From contig JAEUUM010000172.1 in assembly GCA_016787375.1 (NCBI GenBank), positions 1 through 5,475 of the forward strand: a stretch of DNA of 5,475 bases, read 5' to 3'. Position 1 is the first letter of the stretch. Every line of letters begins with the position of its first letter. Under the pieces are notes generated by a model. It had not been told where the DNA came from. It did not search any database and saw only the letters and a program-made list of their open reading frames with translations. The DNA is from Saprospiraceae bacterium. GTDB taxonomy: Bacteria; Bacteroidota; Bacteroidia; Chitinophagales; Saprospiraceae. The position numbers and the translations under genes are program-made. Positions 1 through 5,475 of this stretch are shown here, piece after piece.

Positions 1-1
1 G

Positions 2-1546
2 AGTGCGTTTACCCAATCTTCAGGATTTACCGGAAGCCGACGAGCTATAGGTATAGTATCAGATGACGCAAGGTACAAAGTATTGGATGGTTGTACATTT
101 TCCAATCTTGACAAGGCAATTCACGCAAGAGCGGTCGATCCGCTTAAAAACCTAGAAGTTAACAATGCCAACGTTTTTACCAATTGCCAGCAGGGTATTT
201 ATTTAAAAGGAGGAGCATTCCATTACATTGGCGAAGGCAATGTTTTTAATCTAAGTGTAGCCAATCAAAACGACTTGTTGCCGGAGGTGACTGCCATAAG
301 ACTGGATGGAACCAGCAGTACGGTCATAGAAAATAATACCATCAACGGAGGCACTCCGTCATCATCAAGTTACCTGGCACAATACGGAATCATAGCAGAA
401 AACACAGGTGATAATGCATCCTTTACTTTCAAAAACCAATTCAACGACCTGTTTATTGGCAACCAAACCCAAAAAGACAATGGAGGATTGCAAATAAGAT
501 GTAATGAATATACCGATCAGGCATTTGCTTGGGTGATCAATCCTCAAAGCACTGGTGCATTTTCTGATCAAGGAGAATGCGGTCAACAAGCAAACCAAGC
601 AGGTAATCAGTTCTTTGATGCTCCATGTGTAAATGGGCAATACAGTCATATCTATTCGAGTTTGGCTTTTGATTATAGGTATAATTTTAACGGGAACAAT
701 GAAAATCCACAATGTAAAACTACTAACGTTGATGCTCAGGGTTGCGTAAACAATGATCAGAATCTGAATTCTTGCGATCAAAGAGCAACTATAACCAGTT
801 CAAATGTCAGCCAGTTCACGAATTATTTAAGTAATATTTCGGATCCTTTTACAAGGCAATTGTTAAGAACGGATATTATACGTTATCGACTGGATACTGA
901 TGATATTACCAATACCCGAAGTTTGTTGGCAGGAGAAACAAGTGATCACTGGAAAAGAATAAGAGCATTGGCAGAATTATACAATGGAGATTTATCAACC
1001 GCCCAAACGGTTGCGTCAAGTGTACCGGGTACAGGAGATGACAACGTGGACTTCGCAAGTTTGTGGAGCATATTGTATGATCTCAAAAGCAACAACCATA
1101 CCTGGAGAAACCTCAACAATACTCAAAAACAAATCTTTAATACCTTGGCATCCAACAGAACACAGGCAGCATATACTGCGCAAGGGATACTGGAAACAAC
1201 TTTTGGAAATGGATTTACACCCATACTTGAAACTATCAATAATACTGGTGGAAGTAAATTTGGCAACGAGGCAAGTTCTGAAGGAATGAATTTATCTGAA
1301 AACAGATTAAAAATTCAGCCTAACCCTGTTGGTAATGAGGCAGTAATGCTAATTCCTGACAATATTCAAAATGAATCGTCTCATTTAATTATCACAAACA
1401 CAATGGGTCAATTGGTAATGACTACACAAATTGAAGCGCAAACCAAGCAGATTATTTTGGATACCAGTAATTTGCCTTCAACATGTTACTTCATTCAATT
1501 AATTGGAGCAAGTGGGTCAAAACACAGTACAAAATTTATTAAGTAA
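2..1546 (+). CDS. T9SS-sorted beta-helix-like surface protein (gene A), 5' partial
   Basis: The reading frame is open from base 2 to the TAA at 1544-1546 (514 residues visible), so the real start lies before the window; the TTG at 83 is only an internal codon. Residues about 25-190 are rich in Asn, Gly and Ile/Val in short strand-turn units (for example V-I-E-N-N-T-I-N-G-G), typical of right-handed parallel beta-helix proteins. Residues about 190-260 hold several Cys in an Asn/Gln-rich linker. Residues about 260-413 look alpha-helical (W-K-R-I-R-A-L-A-E-L-Y, then the Trp-containing segment repeated in gene A'). Residues about 437-514 resemble a T9SS type A sorting domain: PNP at 440-442, ending K-F-I-K. 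The domain is slightly atypical (Q before PNP; T-C where G-V/I usually precedes Y). The product is likely exported by the Sec and T9SS systems to the surface. The beta-helix fold is inferred, and ligand or enzyme activity is unknown. Confidence 0.85.
   Translation, partial: SAFTQSSGFTGSRRAIGIVSDDARYKVLDGCTFSNLDKAIHARAVDPLKNLEVNNANVFTNCQQGIYLKGGAFHYIGEGNVFNLSVANQNDLLPEVTAIRLDGTSSTVIENNTINGGTPSSSSYLAQYGIIAENTGDNASFTFKNQFNDLFIGNQTQKDNGGLQIRCNEYTDQAFAWVINPQSTGAFSDQGECGQQANQAGNQFFDAPCVNGQYSHIYSSLAFDYRYNFNGNNENPQCKTTNVDAQGCVNNDQNLNSCDQRATITSSNVSQFTNYLSNISDPFTRQLLRTDIIRYRLDTDDITNTRSLLAGETSDHWKRIRALAELYNGDLSTAQTVASSVPGTGDDNVDFASLWSILYDLKSNNHTWRNLNNTQKQIFNTLASNRTQAAYTAQGILETTFGNGFTPILETINNTGGSKFGNEASSEGMNLSENRLKIQPNPVGNEAVMLIPDNIQNESSHLIITNTMGQLVMTTQIEAQTKQIILDTSNLPSTCYFIQLIGASGSKHSTKFIK
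983..1237 (+). repeat. Helical-module coding repeat, copy 1
   Basis: These 85 codons of gene A (starting N-G-D-L-S-T-A-Q, ending I-L-E-T-I) align without gaps to 3380..3634 in gene A'. 76 of 85 residues are identical, including all of the first 50. Across those 50 codons there are 19 base differences in 17 codons and none changes an amino acid. Homology stops abruptly on the 5' side: the codons before 983 (A-E-L-Y) do not match those before 3380. Confidence 0.93.
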
Positions 1547-1558
1547 TCAAATCCTTGA

Positions 1559-1588
1559 CATACAGGGGCCGATATTGGCCCCTGTATG
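1559..1588 (+). terminator. Perfect 12-bp hairpin between genes A and B
   Basis: The inverted repeat CATACAGGGGCC (1559-1570) and its exact complement (1577-1588) enclose a 6-base loop, GATATT. It begins 12 bases after the stop of gene A. The position and GC-rich stem suit an intrinsic terminator, but the downstream sequence (CATTTAAATT) has only weak T runs. It could instead be a processing or mRNA-stabilising element, or a bidirectional terminator. It leaves only 12 bases between the hairpin and the chosen start of gene B, so the stem could also affect translation of B if both genes share a transcript. Confidence 0.65.
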
Positions 1589-1600
1589 CATTTAAATTAC

Positions 1601-3145
1601 ATGAAAAGATCTTTTTTTCTAGCATTAATAATGTATTTTAGTTACAATGGTTATGGTCAATATTTTAATATTAATCTTGGCCAACCAGATCCTTATGTAA
1701 ATTTAATAGCGCAAAGAGCATTGCCTTTTCAAGATTCTTTGTGGTTATTGAATCTTTATTGTGATAGGTATGTACCAGTAGACCGAGTTTTTTATTATAC
1801 ACTCCCTATAATAAATTCAAAAGGAGAAGTAAAGGAAGAATATATCTTAGGTGATACAACAAATTTCTTTGCCTATTTAGATATAATAAAGAGTAAATCA
1901 AGTGAGTATAAAATATTGGTAAAAGATTATACATTGGATGGTGACCCATATTATGATCTTCAAACCTTTGACAATAATTTAATAAAAATTAGTACAATTG
2001 AAATAGCAGTTTCAAGAAACGAAGTTTCGACTGGTGCTATGAAAGAAACAAATGATGGAAATTTGATTTTTTGTGGAAACATTCAGAACTACAACAAAAT
2101 AAAAAAGGGATATGAAGAATCCCAAGCCATACTCTACAAATTAGACTCTGATGGCAACGAGATCTGGCATACAGAATATGGTGACAGCATCAATTATGAG
2201 AAATTTTATGATTTTATAGAAGATGATCAAGGCAATATCTATGCAGTGGGCCAATGGGTAGAGCCTTATTTTGATGGAGACTATCAATCGCTGTTGGTAA
2301 AGTATGATAAGGATGGTACGTTGTTGTGGAGCAAATTATATGGTAGCGAAAATGACTTAAACTCATTTTCACATTTGGAAATACTCTCTGATGGCAAATT
2401 GACCATTCTAGGCGGATACAAAAGGAATACTAATAAATTTCCATTTGACAAGCGCTTTGGAAAAATGGAGTATTATAAATATGATTTGGACGGCAATTTT
2501 ATATCTAACAAATCTTACCAACAATATAGTTCTGAATTGTACGATTGTGTCAAAGACAGCGCTGATAATCTGATATGTGCAGGACAAACATACGAGCCTG
2601 ATGATAAAAAGACCAGAGGATTTGTAGCAAAGTTCAATGCTGATGGTGATACCCTCTGGACGAGGCGGTACGACACCTTTTTAAATGGAGTTGAAAAGAG
2701 TTGTGTGTTTTATGGGATAGTAGCAAGCAAAGACAAAGGTTATATCCTTACAGGTGGCAGATTTGCTTGGTTTGGAGCACCACCAAATAATTATCAAGGG
2801 TGGGTCGTAAAAGTTGACAGCCTGGGTTACGATCATTACCAGTTGTCACCGGTGGCTACATACGAACCGGTAGAAGCAGATCAGGAGCCTATTATTACAT
2901 TTTACCCAAACCCCACTTCAGGTGAGTTATTTTACAGATACAAAGATGTGTACATGATAGAGCGAAAGACCTGGGTAGTGAGTTTTTATGATTTACAAGG
3001 TATAGAAGTCAAGAGCTTTGAAATGAATCCGTTTACCAATTCCTTGCTGCTTTCTTCTTTACCCGATGGCGTATACCCATACATCATTCGCACCAAAGAC
3101 CAGCAGTTTGTTAAGAGTGGGAAGGTGGTGGTTAAGCGAAGGTGA
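1601..3145 (+). CDS. Secreted beta-propeller-like protein with T9SS type A sorting domain (gene B)
   Basis: The product has 514 residues. Start 1601 is preferred over the in-frame ATG at 1586 because it opens a classic signal peptide (M-K-R-S-F-F-L-A-L-I, likely cut near Y-G-Q at 18-20), because 1586 lies inside the hairpin stem, and because the paralogue B' starts at the equivalent place. Residues about 21-170 are a variable N-terminal region. A repeated motif K-x-D/N-x-x-G recurs with Lys at 180, 234, 293, 344 and 404, several copies followed by a Trp (189, 243, 353) and a Y-G or similar, then a 'D-x-x-x-N-I/L-x-x-x-G' strand. Spacing of 51-60 residues is consistent with propeller blades. 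The sorting domain spans about 433-514, with PNP at 436-438 and the tail ending V-V-K-R-R. The protein is predicted to be exported by Sec, then T9SS, to the cell surface. No catalytic motif was recognised. It lies 54 bases after gene A in the same direction, with a hairpin between, and no Shine-Dalgarno site is visible. Confidence 0.9.
   Translation: MKRSFFLALIMYFSYNGYGQYFNINLGQPDPYVNLIAQRALPFQDSLWLLNLYCDRYVPVDRVFYYTLPIINSKGEVKEEYILGDTTNFFAYLDIIKSKSSEYKILVKDYTLDGDPYYDLQTFDNNLIKISTIEIAVSRNEVSTGAMKETNDGNLIFCGNIQNYNKIKKGYEESQAILYKLDSDGNEIWHTEYGDSINYEKFYDFIEDDQGNIYAVGQWVEPYFDGDYQSLLVKYDKDGTLLWSKLYGSENDLNSFSHLEILSDGKLTILGGYKRNTNKFPFDKRFGKMEYYKYDLDGNFISNKSYQQYSSELYDCVKDSADNLICAGQTYEPDDKKTRGFVAKFNADGDTLWTRRYDTFLNGVEKSCVFYGIVASKDKGYILTGGRFAWFGAPPNNYQGWVVKVDSLGYDHYQLSPVATYEPVEADQEPIITFYPNPTSGELFYRYKDVYMIERKTWVVSFYDLQGIEVKSFEMNPFTNSLLLSSLPDGVYPYIIRTKDQQFVKSGKVVVKRR
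2936..3072 (+). repeat. Near-identical 3' tract of gene B (copy 1)
   Basis: These 137 bases match 5339..5475 with a single mismatch (C at 2971 against T at 5374, synonymous). They encode the second half of the sorting domain (R-Y-K-D-V-Y-M onward). The 60 bases immediately upstream (2876-2935 against 5279-5338) differ at 12 sites, all synonymous. The right end of the tract is set by the window edge in copy 2, so its true length is unknown. Confidence 0.95.
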
Positions 3146-3195
3146 TGTACCCAGCCTGCCGGCTGGCAGGGATGTACGATTTTTTGATGTACGAT
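3144..3195. repeat. GATGTAC direct repeats around a GC-rich palindrome
   Basis: GATGTAC occurs at 3144-3150, 3171-3177 and 3186-3192; the last two extend to GATGTACGAT, separated by TTTTT. Between the first two sits a GC-rich element at 3151-3170 that can form either of two exclusive hairpins: CCAGCC (3151-3156) with GGCTGG (3161-3166), or CCTGCC (3155-3160) with GGCAGG (3165-3170). The first repeat overlaps the stop codon of gene B. The composition is far more GC-rich than its surroundings. It could be a dispersed intergenic repeat of the host genome or a terminator for B; a run of six T (3180-3185) lies ten bases after the second stem. Confidence 0.7.
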
Positions 3196-3270
3196 GTTAT
3201 TGGGTTATGTGAAATGTGAAGGGTAAGTTATTATTCCTTGTGTCCACTTTTTAGAGAAGTCTAAAGATCA

Positions 3271-3293
3271 GCGATTCAGCAGTTCTGCGATTC
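3271..3293. repeat. Short GCGATTC direct repeat
   Basis: GCGATTC occurs at 3271-3277 and 3287-3293, a 16-base period, with similar flanks (GCGATTCAGC and GCGATTCGGC). It lies in the AT-rich spacer between genes B and A'. The rest of the 204-base spacer (3146-3349) shows no coding potential that I can support and no clear promoter. Confidence 0.5.
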
Positions 3294-3349
3294 GGCAAAA
3301 AAAGCAGTACAACAAATAAATAAAAATCAGTATATTTAACTAAAAAAAG

Positions 3350-3934
3350 ATGATACATTTTATTACAAATAACGTTAACAACGGCGATCTTTCCACAGCC
3401 CAAACAGTAGCCTCAAGTGTTCCTGGCACAGGAGATGACAACGTTGACTTCGCAAGCTTATGGAGCATATTGTATGATCTCAAAAGTAACAACCATACCT
3501 GGAGAAACTTAAACAATACTCAAAAGCAAACTTTGAATACTTTGTCTTCTAACAGAACGCAAGCAGCATACTCCGCACAGAGTATACTTGAAACTACTTA
3601 TGGCAATGATTATTCTCCAATTCTTGAGACAATCAGTCAACAAAGCAATAAAAATGGACAAGCTAAAAATATTGAGCCTAATTCTTCAACAAATATTCAA
3701 GTATATCCAAATCCTGTAGAAAACATACTTACCATTTCACTCAACGAACAGGAAAGACAATTTAGTCACAAGATTGTTTTATTTAATTTACTGGGGCATC
3801 AAAATGGTGTTTGGGATTTTGATACATCATTATCTGAACTAAAAATAGATTTAAGCCATCAAGCCAATGGAATCTATCTGTTATCCTTAGAAAATAATCA
3901 AGGAGCCAAACAATCTTTTAAAATCATAAAATAA
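3350..3934 (+). CDS. Truncated paralogue of gene A: helical module plus T9SS sorting domain, no signal peptide (gene A')
   Basis: The product has 194 residues. The first ten (M-I-H-F-I-T-N-N-V-N) have no counterpart in gene A; residues 11-95 match its helical module (76 of 85 identical), and about 115-194 form a canonical type A sorting domain (V-Y-P-N-P with PNP at 120-122, N-G-I-Y-L-L-S-L, ending K-I-I-K). An in-frame TAA at 3341 closes the frame upstream, so this is not a larger gene missed by start choice. The beta-helix part, Cys linker and any signal peptide are absent. Without an export signal the sorting domain should not be able to work, so the gene is best read as a remnant left by 5' deletion of a second copy of gene A. 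The A-rich bases before the ATG would permit translation. The frame is intact and its shared part diverged only synonymously over 50 codons, so a long functional past, or a present role as a small protein, cannot be excluded. Confidence 0.7.
   Translation: MIHFITNNVNNGDLSTAQTVASSVPGTGDDNVDFASLWSILYDLKSNNHTWRNLNNTQKQTLNTLSSNRTQAAYSAQSILETTYGNDYSPILETISQQSNKNGQAKNIEPNSSTNIQVYPNPVENILTISLNEQERQFSHKIVLFNLLGHQNGVWDFDTSLSELKIDLSHQANGIYLLSLENNQGAKQSFKIIK
3380..3634 (+). repeat. Helical-module coding repeat, copy 2
   Basis: This is the gene A' partner of 983..1237, aligned without gaps. The nine amino-acid differences all fall in the last 35 codons and are mostly conservative (for example F/Y, T/S, A/S). 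After I-L-E-T-I the two proteins share only the sorting-domain family pattern, not close sequence identity. Confidence 0.93.
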
Positions 3935-3940
3935 AATAAA

Positions 3941-3983
3941 CTGGGGTGAAATAAGAGATTCTTTCACCCCGGATTTTTATTTT
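3941..3983 (+). terminator. Rho-independent terminator after gene A'
   Basis: The stem pairs CTGGGGTGAAA (3941-3951) with TTTCACCCCGG (3962-3972), an 11-bp stem with one T-G wobble, around a 10-base loop. It is followed by ATTTTTATTTT (3973-3983). It starts 6 bases after the stop of A'. This is a textbook intrinsic terminator, so B', whose ATG is only 14 bases beyond the T tract, must rely on read-through or on a promoter overlapping this region. Confidence 0.88.
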
Positions 3984-3997
3984 CAATAAGCAAGCTT

Positions 3998-5475
3998 ATG
4001 AGTTATATCAAATTATTATTTGTAACATTCTTGTTTCAATTTTCACAAAATTCCTTTGCACAATACTTTAATAAAGATTATGGCAGGCCAGATCCTTATA
4101 TTGAAACAGTTAATAGTAAAGCCTTTATGGTAAGTGATAGCAATATTGGTTTCATAAAAAGTATTACCAGATATGTTCCGGGTAACTATCGATTTTTTCC
4201 ATCAATTACAATAATTAATAAATACGGAAATGAAGTTTCAGAGATTTTTCCAACAGATTCAATATATTCTCACTACTATTCTGGATGTTTAAAAATATCT
4301 GATGATAAGTTTCAAGTAGTAGGTGGAGAATACAAGCCTGGGAACATTAATAATTTTACAATTTATTTGTTTGATCATAATTTTAATAAATTAGGTGTAA
4401 ACAAAATAGGTATGCCAAGGAATCAATGTGATATTGGAGAGAATAAGTCTTTAATGTTACAAAACATTGGGTTTTGCGGTCAAATTCAAACTTATGATAC
4501 CATCAATAAAACATTTGAAGAATCTCAAGCCATCCTCTACAAGCTAGACTCTGAAGGAAACGAAATCTGGCATACAGAATATGGAGACAGTATAAATAGC
4601 GAAAAGTTTTATGATTTTACAGAGGACGAACAAGGCAATATTTATGCTATTGGTCAATGGGTAGCGCCTTATTTTGATGGAGACTATCAATCACTATTGG
4701 TAAAATATGACAAAAATGGTACGTTGTTGTGGAGTAAGAAATACGGCGACCCGAACTTGTTGGATTATTTTACAGTCATTCATATTAATTCAAAGAATGA
4801 ATTGGTTATAAATGGTGGTTATGGTTTGAATACAAACCTTAATCCCTTCAATAAACGTTATGGTAGAATGATACATTTTGTATTGGACTCTAGTGGTATA
4901 GTTTTAACAAAAAAAGAATATGGAATATATGGATCTGTTGTATACGATTGCGTAAAAGATAGCTCAGATTATTTAACTTGTGCAGGTCAAACCTACGAGC
5001 CCGATGATAAAAAGACCAGAGGATTTGTAGCAAAGTTCAATGCTGAGGGGGATACCCTTTGGACAAGACGGTACGATACGTTTATAAATGGTGTTGAGAA
5101 GACATGCAGGTTTAACGGCATAGCTGCAAGCAAAGACAACGGTTACATTTTAACTGGAGCAAGATTTGCTTGGTTTGGTGTACCGCCCAACAGCTTTCAA
5201 GGGTGGGTAGTAAAAGTAGACAGCCTGGGTTACGATCATAACCAGTTGTCGCCGGTAGCTACGCATGAGCCAGAAGAAGCAGATCAAGAGCCCATCATAA
5301 CATTTTATCCGAATCCTACATCAGGTGAGTTGTTCTATAGATACAAAGATGTGTACATGATAGAGCGAAAGACTTGGGTAGTGAGTTTTTATGATTTACA
5401 AGGTATAGAAGTCAAGAGCTTTGAAATGAATCCGTTTACCAATTCCTTGCTGCTTTCTTCTTTACCCGATGGCGT
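3998..5475 (+). CDS. Secreted beta-propeller-like protein with T9SS sorting domain, paralogue of gene B (gene B'), 3' partial
   Basis: The frame is open from the ATG at 3998 to the window edge (492 residues); by comparison with gene B about 20 residues are missing. The signal peptide is M-S-Y-I-K-L-L-F-V-T-F-L-F with likely cleavage near F-A-Q (20-22), after which the mature protein starts Y-F-N as in gene B. The rest aligns with gene B without net gaps. The K-x-D/N-x-x-G blade motifs have Lys at about 182, 236, 346 and 406; the third blade has F-V-L-D-S-S-G in place of the Lys form. PNP of the sorting domain is at 438-440. Residues about 22-172 are strongly diverged from B (15 of the first 39 mature residues identical), whereas the first-to-second blade segment has 68 of 76 identical. 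The protein is likely surface-exposed through the T9SS; its partner or ligand is unknown. A strong terminator separates it from A'. Confidence 0.88.
   Translation, partial: MSYIKLLFVTFLFQFSQNSFAQYFNKDYGRPDPYIETVNSKAFMVSDSNIGFIKSITRYVPGNYRFFPSITIINKYGNEVSEIFPTDSIYSHYYSGCLKISDDKFQVVGGEYKPGNINNFTIYLFDHNFNKLGVNKIGMPRNQCDIGENKSLMLQNIGFCGQIQTYDTINKTFEESQAILYKLDSEGNEIWHTEYGDSINSEKFYDFTEDEQGNIYAIGQWVAPYFDGDYQSLLVKYDKNGTLLWSKKYGDPNLLDYFTVIHINSKNELVINGGYGLNTNLNPFNKRYGRMIHFVLDSSGIVLTKKEYGIYGSVVYDCVKDSSDYLTCAGQTYEPDDKKTRGFVAKFNAEGDTLWTRRYDTFINGVEKTCRFNGIAASKDNGYILTGARFAWFGVPPNSFQGWVVKVDSLGYDHNQLSPVATHEPEEADQEPIITFYPNPTSGELFYRYKDVYMIERKTWVVSFYDLQGIEVKSFEMNPFTNSLLLSSLPDG
5339..5475 (+). repeat. Near-identical 3' tract of gene B' (copy 2)
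   Basis: This is the partner of 2936..3072 with one mismatch in 137 bases, continuing past the window edge. The sharp change from 20 percent difference (12 of 60 bases just upstream) to under 1 percent marks the boundary of a likely gene-conversion or recombination tract. Confidence 0.95.

Larger units (their letters stand above)
983..3379 (+). repeat. Tandem duplication unit 1 (about 2.4 kb)
   Basis: This unit contains the 3' end of gene A, the intergenic hairpin, gene B and the spacer up to the next copy. It is defined by homology starting at 983 and again at 3380, with the B and B' start codons at the same 2397-base offset. The offset becomes 2403 within the signal peptide region (B' has two more codons there) and then stays constant to the window end. 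The coding parts are homologous; the spacer between the A tail and B is not recognisably conserved. The unit end at 3379 is inferred from where copy 2 begins. Confidence 0.8.
3380..5475 (+). repeat. Tandem duplication unit 2, cut by the window edge
   Basis: This unit holds the A tail, a terminator hairpin and gene B' in the same order as unit 1. If it has the length of unit 1, it should extend about 300 bases past the window and include a spacer homologous to 3146-3379. The spacer between the A tail and B differs completely in sequence from unit 1, although both contain a hairpin. Confidence 0.75.

Noticed and set aside
83..85. TTG as start codon of gene A
   Set aside because: The frame stays open to the left edge of the window and already encodes similar Ser/Gly-rich sequence, with no signal peptide after the TTG.
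365..781. Reverse-strand open frame of 138 codons
   Set aside because: It lies wholly inside gene A, antisense to it, with no recognisable family and a composition expected from the complement of an Asn/Gln-rich gene.
984..1289. 101-codon open frame in another + frame
   Set aside because: It overlaps the helical module of gene A. Gene A has the coherent protein and the synonymous-only divergence pattern against A', which supports the gene A frame as the real one.
1555..1560. TTGACA, a perfect classic -35 hexamer before gene B
   Set aside because: No -10 or -7 partner lies at suitable spacing, Bacteroidota use a different promoter consensus, and it overlaps the hairpin.
1586..1588. Upstream in-frame ATG for gene B
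   Set aside because: It lies within the 3' arm of the hairpin and adds five residues (M-H-L-N-Y) before a normal signal peptide start. The paralogue B' has no equivalent extension.
1612..1618. Run of seven T in the gene B signal peptide as a phase-variation tract
   Set aside because: Seven bases is short for slippage, and B' has no such run at the equivalent place, so there is no support beyond the homopolymer itself.
3331..3338. TATATTTA resembling the Bacteroidota -7 box (TAnnTTTG) before A'
   Set aside because: It has no matching TTG box at the proper distance upstream, the final G is missing, and such AT-rich matches are common by chance here.

Overview
The window looks like an accessory surface or secreted-protein locus of a Bacteroidota bacterium. 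A Saprospiraceae-like or flavobacterial-type environmental lineage is plausible, but the genus cannot be read from the sequence. The evidence is AT-rich coding DNA, starts without clear Shine-Dalgarno sites, and above all four proteins that end, or are heading, in a type IX secretion system (T9SS) type A C-terminal sorting domain (PNP motif, then an immunoglobulin-like tail ending in K-I-K or K-R-R). All genes are on the + strand. No RNA gene, transposase, CRISPR array or replication function was seen.

Layout. (1) 2..1546 is the 3' part of a large gene (A). It encodes a beta-helix-like region, a cysteine-containing linker, a helical module and a sorting domain. (2) A perfect 12-bp hairpin lies at 1559..1588. 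(3) 1601..3145 is a complete gene (B) for a secreted, probably beta-propeller protein. (4) A 204-bp spacer holds a GC-rich overlapping palindrome and short direct repeats. (5) 3350..3934 (A') is a short ORF that repeats only the helical module and sorting domain of gene A and has no signal peptide. (6) A strong terminator lies at 3941..3983. (7) 3998 to the right edge is a paralogue of B (B'), cut off by the window end.

The organising fact is a tandem duplication. Homology between A and A' begins at 983 and 3380 (offset 2397). B and B' start at 1601 and 3998 (offset 2397), and from the mature N-terminus onwards they run at a constant offset of 2403. The repeat unit is therefore '3' end of A + hairpin + B + spacer', about 2.4 kb, and the second copy of A survives only as a tail.

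The copies differ unevenly. The first 50 codons shared by A and A' differ at 17 codons, all synonymous. The N-terminal third of B and B' is highly diverged at constant length. The last 137 bases of B' visible here match B with one mismatch, although the 60 bases just before carry 12 differences. This suggests an old duplication maintained by selection, with later local gene conversion. All products are predicted to be exported and attached to or released from the cell surface by the T9SS, except A', which lacks a visible export signal. No enzymatic activity can be assigned to any of them.
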